A model generated the notes under the pieces. It saw only the letters and a program-made list of their open reading frames with translations. It ran no database searches and was not told the DNA's origin. A stretch of 64,000 bases of DNA from Candidatus Reconcilbacillus cellulovorans (GTDB lineage: Bacteria; Bacillota; Bacilli; Paenibacillales; Reconciliibacillaceae): positions 16,682-80,681 of the forward strand of contig MOXJ01000020.1 of NCBI GenBank assembly GCA_002507565.1, in the 5' to 3' direction. The position numbers and the translations under genes were made by a program. Of this stretch, positions 17,219 through 25,844 are shown in pieces (the stretch's first letter is position 1; every line of letters begins with the position of its first letter).

Positions 17219-17803
17219 TTGCGGATTTATACGCGGAGGGGCGACGACGGATACACATATGTCATCGGCGCGCGAATCGGCAAGGAAGATCCGCGGATCG
17301 AGGCGCTCGGAGCGATCGACGAGCTGAACGCGTGGATCGGTATCGCCATCGCTGCAGCTGCGGAGCATCCCCGGCTCCGCGACGTCGCAGAGCATCTCGC
17401 CGGCATTCAGCACGAATTGTTCGAATTGGGCGCCGTCTTGGCGACGGTTGAAGACAAAACCGACGACCGGCATGACCGGCATAATATGCCGCCAGGCGGG
17501 GCGGAGCGTCTGGAACGGATGATCGATGCGTACGATTCGGAACTTTCGCCGCTGTCGCGGTTTATTTTGCCCGGCGGAACGGTTCCCGCCTGTTGGCTGC
17601 ACGTATGCCGCACGGTGTGCCGCCGGGCGGAAAGGCGCATCGTCGCACTGGCGAAAACGGCGACGGTTCCGCAAGAAATTATGCGCTACCTCAACCGGTT
17701 GTCCGATCTTTTGTTTGTCATGGCTAGAATTTCTAATTCACGGTTGGGCGTGCGGGACATCGAACATGGCGGCCAAAAAGGCGAACGGGACGACTCCAGT
17801 TGA
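17219..17803 (+). CDS. Cob(I)alamin adenosyltransferase, PduO type
   Basis: This 194-residue enzyme transfers adenosyl from ATP to cob(I)alamin to make coenzyme B12. N-terminal ATP-binding signature: RIYTRRGDDGYTYVIGARI, followed by ALGAIDELNAWIG. The conserved C-terminal helices are CRRAERRIVALA and YLNRLSDLLFVMAR. The family normally has TKTGDxGxTSL at the start; here the Lys-Thr is Arg-Arg, a mild deviation. A TTG start at 17219 is chosen because AAGGAGGGGG (17203-17212) is ideally placed. The product could supply the B12-dependent ribonucleotide reductase encoded at 51011-53656. Confidence 0.9.
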   Translation: MRIYTRRGDDGYTYVIGARIGKEDPRIEALGAIDELNAWIGIAIAAAAEHPRLRDVAEHLAGIQHELFELGAVLATVEDKTDDRHDRHNMPPGGAERLERMIDAYDSELSPLSRFILPGGTVPACWLHVCRTVCRRAERRIVALAKTATVPQEIMRYLNRLSDLLFVMARISNSRLGVRDIEHGGQKGERDDSS

Positions 17804-17832
17804 GTCGTCCCGCATGTTTCGTAGGTTTTGAT
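17786..17832 (+). terminator. Terminator overlapping the adenosyltransferase stop codon
   Basis: A perfect 11-bp stem (CGGGACGACTC 17786-17796 with GAGTCGTCCCG 17802-17812, loop CAGTT) contains the stop codon. It is followed by a weak T-rich stretch (TGTTTCGTAGGTTTT), so termination may be partial. Confidence 0.6.
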
Positions 17833-17850
17833 TCAATGAGCGCGTCCGGG

Positions 17851-18258
17851 TCAGCGCCAAAGCGCGTCGAGCGAATAGTCACCCGCGCCCGTCAACGCGA
17901 CGCCGAGCGCGACGACGATCAATACGAACGGGTACTCGATGCCGTTGGACGATACCCAGTAGCCGTGTTTGGCGTGTACTTTCGCGATGGCGACGAGCAT
18001 CACGACGATGATCAAAGCCGCACCGACTTCCGTCAGCAGACCGGCCGCAAACAACAATCCGCCGATCAACTCCGCGAGCCCGGCGAGTATGGCCATCGTT
18101 ACGCCGGGCCGGATGCCGATCGACTCCAGCCACCCGCCCGTGCCTTTCGGGCCGTAGCCGCCGAACCAGCCGAACAGTTTCTGCGCTCCGTGACCGGCGA
18201 ACGTCAGACCGACGACAAGCCGAATCAGCAGCAATCCGGTACTCGCAAGCGCGCTCAT
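17851..18258 (-). CDS. DoxX-family membrane protein
   Basis: This is a 135-residue four-helix membrane protein with the DoxX/SURF4-like signature LIRLVVGLTFAGHGAQKLFG, followed by GWFGGYGPKGTGGWLESIG and LAGLAELIGGLLFAAGL. Homologues (such as YfiD/CatD in Bacillus) are linked to redox stress, but the reaction is unknown. The ATG at 18258 has GAAGGAG upstream. Transcribed alone, convergent with the adenosyltransferase gene. Confidence 0.85.
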   Translation of the reverse strand: MSALASTGLLLIRLVVGLTFAGHGAQKLFGWFGGYGPKGTGGWLESIGIRPGVTMAILAGLAELIGGLLFAAGLLTEVGAALIIVVMLVAIAKVHAKHGYWVSSNGIEYPFVLIVVALGVALTGAGDYSLDALWR

Positions 18259-18502
18259 CCGCTTCAGCTCCTTCTTGCGACAGAATGATTCCGCCAACAT
18301 CTTAAAGCACATCTCTTACGATTGTCAAGTAACTTTCAAAAAAGAACCTCTACGTTTATTTCACTTCTGTCATCGCAAAATTTTTGCGAGCCCGCGTCGC
18401 GGTTTGTCATCAAACTGTAATCTTTGCGTCATGTTCGCATAACGTTGGCCGACTACAATAATCGACAAGACCCCCTTTTTCAATATAGATCCGTGAGCGG
18501 CC

Positions 18503-18530
18503 CGTCGGGTGTTCGACGGGTCATTTTTTT
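18503..18530 (+). terminator. Hairpin with T-run upstream of the GT39 gene
   Basis: CCCGTCG and CGACGGG arms around a GGTGTT loop are followed by TCATTTTTTT. This is a standard intrinsic terminator shape, but no plus-strand gene precedes it. It could end a short leader or small RNA, or act as an attenuator if transcription starts upstream, for example near TACAAT at 18454. Confidence 0.5.
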
Positions 18531-18543
18531 GCAACAAAAGCGA

Positions 18544-18552
18544 TGATATAAT
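18544..18552 (+). promoter_or_regulatory. Extended -10 promoter of the glycosylation operon
   Basis: TGA-TATAAT (hexamer 18547-18552) lies 35 bp before the GT39 gene start. The -35 region is only a T-run. Confidence 0.5.
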
Positions 18553-18587
18553 CAAATCAGTTCGTGTAAAGCGGAGGCAGGAAACCG

Positions 18588-21500
18588 ATGAGGAAGGCGA
18601 CCCGGTTTTGGAAGATCGCGATCGCCGCGATAACGTTCTATGCCATGTCGTGGTTTGCAGCGAAAGCGGAAGGGGGGAGTTCGGGAACCGATTCGTTGAT
18701 CGTCAACGGCGGCTTTGAGCAGGAAGTCGCAGGCATTCCCGTCGGCTGGTCTCAAGACGCCTGGAAAACGGACGGTTCGACGGTGTTTCGCCTGGAGCAC
18801 ACCGAAAACGGCATCGTTGCCGTCGTTGAAAACATTCAGCCCAACGACGCGCGTTGGTCGCAGAAAGTCAAGGTCGAGCCGGACACGATCTATCGCTTGT
18901 CCGGACGCGTGCGGGCCGAAAACGTCGGAATGAGCGCCACCGGTGCCAATTTGACCGTTCTCGGCATTTTGGAGACGTCGCGCGACCTGAAGGGAACGAC
19001 CGGCTGGGAAGAAGTACACCTCGTCGGCCGAACCGGTAAAAACCAGCGAGAAATCACGGTGACGGCCCGACTTGGCGGTTACGGCAACTTGAACACCGGT
19101 AAAGCTTTTTTTGACGACATTCGACTGGAGAAACTTAACGCCGCGCCGGACGGCGAACGTGTCGTCTCTTTCGAGCCGGTGCAGGCGGGCGGAGAAGGCG
19201 GCGGAAACGACGGTTCGGGTAAAAATGTCGCGGCCGGTCCGAAATGGCTGTCGACGGGTGTGTTGTTGTTTTGGTCTTTGCTGTTTACCGGATTGCTTGC
19301 GTTTACATACCGTGTATTCGTGACCGGATCCGCGGAAAGCGAAGAACGTTTCGTTGCACGGTTTGTCTGGGCAGCGCTTGCGGCCGCGGCCGGCGTCCGT
19401 TTCATCATCGCGCCGTCCGTCGTCGGCTTTCCCACGGACGTCAACACGTTCAAGGCGTGGGCTGAGCGCGCGGCTGCGGGCGGATTGCGCGATTTTTACG
19501 AAGGAGCGGCGTTTCTAGGCGGGTCGGTATTCGTCGATTATCCGCCGGGATATGTTTACGTGCTGTATGTGATCGGAAAGCTGAGGGAATGGTTCGGTCT
19601 TGCGCACGATTCGGGAGCTTATCTGTTGTTGGTCAAAACGCCGTCATTGCTCGCGGACCTTGCTGTCGGCGTCTGGCTCGTCCGCGTCGCCCGGCGGATG
19701 GGGCGTTTGATGCTCGGCGCTGCGTTGGCGGTCGCGTATTGGTTTAACCCCGCTGTTTTGATGAACGGTGCGGTGTGGGGGCAGATCGATTCGTTTTTCA
19801 CGCTCGCCCTGCTGATTACATTCGGTTGGCTGGCGCGCGGCCGTTTCGTCCGGTCGTGCGTTTCGTACGGAATTGCTCTGTTGATCAAACCGCAGGCGCT
19901 GTTGTTCGGCCCGCTGTTTCTGTTTAAGGCTGCGGAAACGCGCGACTGGAAGATGTTCTCCAAAGGCGCGATCGCCGGTGCGGCGACGGTTTTTGTACTG
20001 TCGCTGCCTTTTATGCCTGGAACCGATCCGTTCTGGTTCGTTCATCTTTATGCGGGCACCCTCAACCAATACCCGTACGCGTCGCTGAACGCCTACAACC
20101 TTTACGCTTTGTTCGGTGCCAATTGGAAGCCGCTTGAAACCTCCGTTTTGGGCGTCCCATTGTCGGTGTGGGGCTATGCGGCGTTGGCGTCGGCGGTCGT
20201 TTTCTCGGGGTGGCTCTGGTTTCGCGGCAAGCTCGAGCCTGCGGCCAAGACGTTTGGGGTCGGCGCCGTTCTTCTTGCGGGAATTTTTCTCGTTTCTATT
20301 AAAATGCATGAGCGATATCTTTTTCCCTTTATTCCTTTGGCGCTTGCGGCGTTCGCTTTCATTCGGGATCGGCGGCTTTTCGCCTTGGTCGGAGCGTTCA
20401 GCGTGGTTCATTTTCTGAATGTGGGCTATGTGTTGGCCGGGACGCTCGGACCGAACGGCGGGCCGCCGGCCGACGGCGGATTCGTCCGATGGGTGTCGTT
20501 TGCGCACCTTGCCCTGTTCGCTTGGCTTGTAAAAACGGCGGTCGACGTCATGGTGCGCGGACGTGTGGCGTCGCCCGTTTCGTCTCTGGCGCACGCGCGC
20601 GAACTGGAAAAGACGCAGCCTGAATTCGCCGGAGGCGACCAGCGCGCCTATGCGACCCCGGTGGCGCAGGAAGCGCCGCCGGTACGGCTGACGCGCGTCG
20701 ATTGGATGCTGATGTGCGGGTTGACAGCCGTCTACGCCGTTATCGCCCTGATCCGCCTCGGGTCTTTGTCAGCTCCGGAGACGTTTTGGAAACCGTCGTT
20801 TCCCGGCCAGTCGGTCGTACTCGACTTCGGTCGGACGTACCGACTGGAGAAAATGTACAGCTACGCGGGGGCAGGAACGAGCAAGTATCGCGTCGAGTTT
20901 TCGGAAAACGGCGAGCAATGGACGAATGCGACCGATATCGTCAACGACTATGTGAAAAATTTTGTCTGGCAGTCGTTCCAGCTGTCCGGCGTGCAGGCGC
21001 GCTACGCGCGGGTGGTTGCGGTTGAGACGGGATCGGGATTGCATGAACTTGCCTTTTTTGAGGCGGGCGGAAAACGTCCGATTCCCGTTGTCGCCGTCCG
21101 CGGCGAATCCGGGGTGTCGCAGGATGATGCCGCCCGGATCACGGACGAGGCCGACGCCGTGCCCGAACGGCCGAGTTTTATGAACGGTACCTATTTTGAT
21201 GAGATTTATCATGCACGGACGGCGTATGAACATTTGCACCGGCTGGAGCCTTACGAAACGACGCACCCGCCGCTCGGCAAGGTGTTCATCATGATCGGCA
21301 TCTGGCTGTTCGGCATGAACCCGTTCGGCTGGCGGATCGTCGGCACACTGTTCGGCATCGCGATGGTGCCGCTGATGTACCTGTTCGGCAGGCGGCTGTT
21401 CCGCAGAACCGACCTGGCGTTCATTTCGGCGTTTCTATTTACGTTCGATTTTATGCACTTCGCCCAGACGCGGATCGCGACGATCGACGTATACGGCGTG

Positions 21501-22445
21501 TTTTTCATCATCCTGATGTTTTACTTCATGCATCGGTACATGGAGCTGAGCTTTTATCGGTCGCCGCTCGTCCGGACTTTCGTGCCGCTCGGCCTGTGCG
21601 GGTTCAGCTTCGGCCTCGGTATCGCGTCGAAATGGATCGTGTTTTACGGCGGTGCGGGTTTGGCGTTACTGTTTTTCCTGACGCTTTGGCGGCGTTGGAA
21701 GGAGTACGATTTCGCCCGCAGGCGGCTTGCGACGGCCAGAGGCGACGAACGCCGGCTGTTCGAGCATGTCGTGCGGACGTTTCCGCGAGCGACGGCGGCG
21801 ACGCTGGCGTTCGCCTGTCTGATGTTCGTCGTCGTGCCCTCGGCGATTTATGTTGCGTCCTACATTCCGATCTTCCTGGTGCCGGGGCCTGGCCACGATC
21901 TGAAAGATTTCTGGACTTATCAGAAAAATATGTATAATTATCACAGTCAATTGGAGGCGACGCATCCGTTCGGATCGCCGTGGTGGCAATGGCCGTTTAT
22001 GTACAAACCGATCTGGTATTACGCCGGTCAAGGATTGCCGGAAGGCATGGTATCGAGCATCGTATCGTTCGGAAATCCGCTTGTGTGGTGGCCGGGAGTG
22101 TTCGCTCTGGCGTTCGTCGTGTGGCGGATGTGGTCGCGGAGAGAAACGGCGATGCTTGTGCCGGTGACGGCGTATGTGACGCAATACGCTCCATGGATGC
22201 TTGTCCCTCGTTTGACGTTTATTTATCACTATTTTGCAATGGTTCCGTTTCTAGCGTTTTTCTTGGCAGAATCGATCCGCGTCTTGACTGACCGAAAACC
22301 GAGGCGTTGGAAGGTGGTCTACGCGTATCTGGCTGGGGTCTTGTTGTTGTTCGCCATGTTTTATCCGATTTTGAGCGGCATGACGGTGCCGCGGGCGTAC
22401 GTCGCTCATTTCTTGCGCTGGTTCGACAGCTGGTATTTCTACTGA
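18588..22445 (+). CDS. Large double GT-C glycosyltransferase with C-terminal GT39 (PMT) module
   Basis: This is a 1285-residue membrane protein with four recognisable parts. (1) A signal peptide and a carbohydrate-binding-like beta domain (LIVNGGFEQEVAGIPVGW, residues about 37-185). (2) A first GT-C membrane module with the acidic loop FPTDVNTFKAW (Asp284) and DYPPGY (Asp317). (3) A discoidin/F5-8C-like extracytoplasmic domain (SVVLDFGRTYRLEKMY to ELAFFE, about 740-825). (4) A GT39/protein O-mannosyltransferase module with the catalytic pair Asp871-Glu872 in YFDEIYHARTAYE, HPPLGK at 893 and a long four-helix PMT C-terminus. PMT enzymes move a sugar from a polyprenyl-phosphate donor to Ser/Thr on secreted proteins. 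The GT2 and GtrA genes downstream (22- and -14-bp spacing) fit as donor synthase and flippase. The Thr-Pro linkers of the nearby cellulases are plausible acceptors (inference). Confidence 0.85.
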   Translation: MRKATRFWKIAIAAITFYAMSWFAAKAEGGSSGTDSLIVNGGFEQEVAGIPVGWSQDAWKTDGSTVFRLEHTENGIVAVVENIQPNDARWSQKVKVEPDTIYRLSGRVRAENVGMSATGANLTVLGILETSRDLKGTTGWEEVHLVGRTGKNQREITVTARLGGYGNLNTGKAFFDDIRLEKLNAAPDGERVVSFEPVQAGGEGGGNDGSGKNVAAGPKWLSTGVLLFWSLLFTGLLAFTYRVFVTGSAESEERFVARFVWAALAAAAGVRFIIAPSVVGFPTDVNTFKAWAERAAAGGLRDFYEGAAFLGGSVFVDYPPGYVYVLYVIGKLREWFGLAHDSGAYLLLVKTPSLLADLAVGVWLVRVARRMGRLMLGAALAVAYWFNPAVLMNGAVWGQIDSFFTLALLITFGWLARGRFVRSCVSYGIALLIKPQALLFGPLFLFKAAETRDWKMFSKGAIAGAATVFVLSLPFMPGTDPFWFVHLYAGTLNQYPYASLNAYNLYALFGANWKPLETSVLGVPLSVWGYAALASAVVFSGWLWFRGKLEPAAKTFGVGAVLLAGIFLVSIKMHERYLFPFIPLALAAFAFIRDRRLFALVGAFSVVHFLNVGYVLAGTLGPNGGPPADGGFVRWVSFAHLALFAWLVKTAVDVMVRGRVASPVSSLAHARELEKTQPEFAGGDQRAYATPVAQEAPPVRLTRVDWMLMCGLTAVYAVIALIRLGSLSAPETFWKPSFPGQSVVLDFGRTYRLEKMYSYAGAGTSKYRVEFSENGEQWTNATDIVNDYVKNFVWQSFQLSGVQARYARVVAVETGSGLHELAFFEAGGKRPIPVVAVRGESGVSQDDAARITDEADAVPERPSFMNGTYFDEIYHARTAYEHLHRLEPYETTHPPLGKVFIMIGIWLFGMNPFGWRIVGTLFGIAMVPLMYLFGRRLFRRTDLAFISAFLFTFDFMHFAQTRIATIDVYGVFFIILMFYFMHRYMELSFYRSPLVRTFVPLGLCGFSFGLGIASKWIVFYGGAGLALLFFLTLWRRWKEYDFARRRLATARGDERRLFEHVVRTFPRATAATLAFACLMFVVVPSAIYVASYIPIFLVPGPGHDLKDFWTYQKNMYNYHSQLEATHPFGSPWWQWPFMYKPIWYYAGQGLPEGMVSSIVSFGNPLVWWPGVFALAFVVWRMWSRRETAMLVPVTAYVTQYAPWMLVPRLTFIYHYFAMVPFLAFFLAESIRVLTDRKPRRWKVVYAYLAGVLLLFAMFYPILSGMTVPRAYVAHFLRWFDSWYFY

Positions 22446-22467
22446 TCTTGGGAAAAGGTGAGGAAAT

Positions 22468-23493
22468 ATGGATGAATGCGTTCGGTATTCCGTCATTGTT
22501 CCCGTCTACAACGAAGAAGAAGTGATCGAGCAGACGTACTTGCGGTTGCGGGATGTGATGAACAGGCTCGGTGAGCCGTACGAATTGCTGTTCGTCAACG
22601 ACGGCAGCCGCGACCGGAGCGCCGAAATTCTCGAGCGGATTTGCCGGTCGGATCCGAATGTACGGATGTTGGACTTTTCCCGCAATTTCGGCCATCAGAT
22701 CGCGATCACGGCGGGGATGGACCATGCGCGCGGCGATGCGGTCGTCATCATCGACGCCGACTTGCAGGATCCGCCGGAAATCATTTTGCAGATGATCGAT
22801 AAATGGCGGCAGGGCTACGATGTCGTCTACGGCAAGCGGATCAAGCGCAAAGGCGAGACGTGGTTCAAAAAGGCGACGGCGCATATCTTTTACCGTCTGC
22901 TGCGGTCGATGACGAGCGTCGACATCCCGGTCGATACCGGCGATTTCCGGCTGATGGACCGGAAAGTCGTCGACGTGATGCGCTGCTTAAAAGAGCGGAA
23001 CCGGTTCGTCCGCGGTCTTGTCAGCTGGGTCGGTTTCCGGCAGACGGCCGTAGAATACGTCCGCGAGGAGAGGTTTGCGGGAGAAACGAAATATCCGCTC
23101 AAAAAAATGATCAAGTTCGCTCTGGACGCGATCACGTCGTTCTCGTACAAGCCGCTGCGGTTCGCCACATACATCGGTTTTCTCCTGTCGCTGTTCAGTT
23201 TTCTATATTTGGCGGTCGTCGTCGTCCAGCGGTTGTTGACGCGGACGACGGCGCCGGGGTGGGCTTCCATCGTCGCGATCAACTTGCTGTTCAACGGCAT
23301 CGTGTTGCTCATGCTCGGCGTCATGGGCGAGTATATCGGCCGCATTTACGACGAATCGAAAGGTCGGCCGCTTTATGTCCTGCGCCGCGACGTCCGGTGT
23401 GCGCCACACGGGGAACGCGCCGGAGGAGCGGAAGCCGGCGACAGGACGAACGGGATGCGGGATGCGGAGGGAGAACACCGTGGAAGGGCGTGA
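22468..23493 (+). CDS. GT2 polyprenyl-phosphate glycosyltransferase (GtrB/CsbB/DPM-like)
   Basis: This is a 341-residue family 2 glycosyltransferase. The N-terminal GT-A domain shows SVIVPVYNEEEVI, FVNDGSRDRSAEIL and the DXD-type DADLQDPPE, then an RDRKxG-free C-terminal acceptor segment. Two transmembrane helices follow (about residues 235-260 and 270-295), as in GtrB/YkcC proteins that charge undecaprenyl phosphate with a hexose on the cytosolic face. It lies 22 bp after the GT39 gene and overlaps the gtrA-like gene by 14 bp, so the three are one operon. The sugar (mannose, glucose or galactose) cannot be read from sequence. Confidence 0.9.
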   Translation: MDECVRYSVIVPVYNEEEVIEQTYLRLRDVMNRLGEPYELLFVNDGSRDRSAEILERICRSDPNVRMLDFSRNFGHQIAITAGMDHARGDAVVIIDADLQDPPEIILQMIDKWRQGYDVVYGKRIKRKGETWFKKATAHIFYRLLRSMTSVDIPVDTGDFRLMDRKVVDVMRCLKERNRFVRGLVSWVGFRQTAVEYVREERFAGETKYPLKKMIKFALDAITSFSYKPLRFATYIGFLLSLFSFLYLAVVVVQRLLTRTTAPGWASIVAINLLFNGIVLLMLGVMGEYIGRIYDESKGRPLYVLRRDVRCAPHGERAGGAEAGDRTNGMRDAEGEHRGRA

Positions 23494-23929
23494 GCGGACG
23501 GAAAGACGCGCACGTACGCGGTCCGTCACCGGGCAGTTTTTGCGGTTCAACGCGGTCGGCGTGTTCAATACCGCCGTCGATTTCGCCGTTTTCGCGATGC
23601 TGGCGGCATGGGGGGCGTCGCCGCTGGTCGCCCAGTTCGCCGGTTACGGATGCGGCATGCTGAACAGCTATTACTGGAATCGGAACTGGACGTTTCGCGG
23701 CGCCTCGTCCGAAGCGCGGCGGGATGGATCGACGGGGGACCCGGCGACGTTCGTCAGGTTTCTCGCGTTCAATACGGCGACGCTCTTGCTGTCGTTGATC
23801 TTGATGGACGCCCTGACCGGGCGGTTCGGGTGGTCCGCGTTCGCCGCCAAGGTCGCCGTCACCGGATTTACCGTCTTCGTCAACTTTACGGGCAACCGCT
23901 TGTGGGTGTTTCGGGCTGCGGGCCGTTAG
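23480..23929 (+). CDS. GtrA-family membrane protein (probable lipid-linked sugar flippase)
   Basis: This is a 149-residue protein with four hydrophobic helices and the GtrA pattern: FLRFNAVGVFNTAVDFAVF at residue about 20, AGYGCGMLNSYYWNRNWTFR, and near the end FTVFVNFTGNRLWVF. GtrA proteins are thought to move undecaprenyl-phosphate sugars across the membrane. The GTG at 23480, inside the end of the GT2 gene, is chosen for its CGGAGGG site (23466-23472); the ATG at 23462 is an alternative. It completes a synthase-flippase-transferase set with the two upstream genes. Confidence 0.87.
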   Translation: MEGRERTERRARTRSVTGQFLRFNAVGVFNTAVDFAVFAMLAAWGASPLVAQFAGYGCGMLNSYYWNRNWTFRGASSEARRDGSTGDPATFVRFLAFNTATLLLSLILMDALTGRFGWSAFAAKVAVTGFTVFVNFTGNRLWVFRAAGR

Positions 23930-23964
23930 CGGCGCGGACGGTGGGACGGTGGGGGATACCGAAA

Positions 23965-25824
23965 ATGGCTGCGAAGCGGTTCTCAATCGCGTCGTGGTGG
24001 GAGAACGTCTGGACCGCGAAGCGGATGGAGACGAAGCTGTTCGTCGTCTTCGTCATGCTGCTCGTCTTGCCGATGGGCGCGTTGAGCTACGTTTCCGCCT
24101 CACGGTATTCGGCGTCGATCGAGCGCAACACCGTCGATTACCTGTTTCAAATCTCTGAAAAAATGATCGGAAAACTCGACGATTACATCACCGATCTGGA
24201 ACGCATTTCGGTCATTCCGTTTTATTTGGATGAAATCAAGGAGGGGTTGAAGGCATCCAACAGGATGTTCGGCGAGAAGGCGGATGTCGCGTCGGCCGTC
24301 GGGGTTGCGACGGAAGGCGTCCTGTCCGACGAGGCGCTCATGCGCCTGGAAGTCCAGATGAAACTGAACGAAAGCATATATTTTCTGAACAACATCAAAA
24401 TGGAAACGAACACCGTCTATTAGTTCGATCGATACGGCACGCCGTACACGGCGATGAAAAGCAGCGGTTCGCGGATGGATCTGATCGACGCATACAGAGA
24501 ATGGAAAAAGATGGCGTCCGCGGCGCACGGTTTGCCTGTTCTCGTCAGCACACAGTCGGTCAGTTCGTTGCCCGCCGACCGACGCTACGTGTTTACCGTC
24601 GTCCGGGAAATTCTCGACGCCTACCGGCCGATCGGCATGATCGCCATCGACGCCAACATCAAAGTCATCGAGGACATGGTTCGGGACCTCGATCGGACGA
24701 CGCGGGGCACGACCTACATTTTCGACGAAAACGGCCGCGTCATTTTCGACAGCGGGAAAAAATATATCGGGGAACCGCTTCCGCGTCACGAACTGTTCGT
24801 GCGGGCGGCGGGAAAGTCGGGCAGTTTTCGTGCCGGACTCGACGGACGCGACGTGCTTGCGATCTACAATACATCGGATAAAACCGGATGGAAAATGTTG
24901 ATTACGGTTCCTCGCGACGACCTCGTACGCGATGCGATGCGCACCCGATCGTTCACGATCGCGGTTGGCAGCGTGATCGTCGGCTTCGCGCTGGCCATCT
25001 CGCTGATTCTCATTTATGCGCTGACGCGTCCCTTGCGTGCGCTTGTTCGGCTGATGCGCGAGGTGCAGAACGGCAATATGGACGTCGCGTTTCCCGTACG
25101 CCGGCCGGACGAAGCGGGGCTCGTCGGAAGCGCGTTCAACCGGATGGTCGACCGGATTCGGTCGCTGATCGAAGACATTTACCTGGCGGAACAGCGTAAA
25201 AAACAGGCGCAGCTCGAAGCGCTGCAAAATCAGATCAATCCGCACTTCATCTACAACACGCTCGAATCGATCCGCATGACGGCGGAACTTTATCGGGCGC
25301 CCGAGGTCGGCGACATGGCCCACTTGCTCGGCAGGCTCATCCGTTACGGCGTCGGATCGGCGACGGAAACGGTGCCGCTCAAGGAAGAGTTCGAACATTT
25401 GCGCATGTATGTGCGGCTGCTTAATTACCGTTACGGAAACCGTTTTACGTTGCGGTTGCCGGAATCCGGACCGGATCCCGAGATGCCGGTCATGAAACTG
25501 TTGTTTCAACCGATCGTCGAAAACGCCGTGTATCACGGGCTCGACGAGAAAGGCCGGATGGAAATCGTCGTCGATTACCGGAGCGACGGCCGGGTTCACG
25601 AATTTATCGTCCGGGACGACGGCATCGGCATGACGGAGGATGCGTTGCGCCGGCAGCGCGAGAAGCTGGAACGGTCGTCCGGCGCGGACAAGAGCGGGAT
25701 CGGGCTTCGCAACGTCCACGAACGCCTGAAATTAAGGTACGGCGAAAGCTTCGGCCTCCATATCGACAGTCGGCCCGGCCAAGGGACGTCGGTGACGGTT
25801 CGGTGGCCCGTGCAGCCGACATAA
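23965..25824 (+). pseudogene. YesM-type sensor histidine kinase interrupted by an in-frame amber codon
   Basis: One continuous reading frame (codons 1-619) encodes a two-helix membrane sensor kinase, but codon 153 (24421-24423) is TAG. The 5' part (23965-24423) has the first membrane helix (LFVVFVMLLVLPMGALSYV) and half the extracytoplasmic sensor. The 3' part (the rest, with an ATG at 24454 but no ribosome site) has the remaining dCache-like sensor (TYIFDENGRVIFDSGKKYIG), the second helix, HAMP, the phosphoacceptor segment NQINPHFIYNTLESIRM and the ATPase box FIVRDDGIGM plus SGIGLRNVHERL. One base change, CAG to TAG, would explain it. The kinase is probably non-functional unless the stop is suppressed. 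The AraC-type regulator follows at 20 bp. Confidence 0.75.
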
Positions 25825-25844
25825 GCGAGGGGGACGAACACCCA

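Larger units (their letters stand above)
18259..18587. other. 329-bp intergenic region before the glycosylation genes
   Basis: This gap separates the divergent DoxX gene and the glycosyltransferase operon. It is AT-richer than its surroundings and holds no convincing ORF. It contains a terminator-like hairpin on the plus strand (18503-18530) and, 17 bp later, an extended -10 promoter, both listed separately. Confidence 0.6.
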
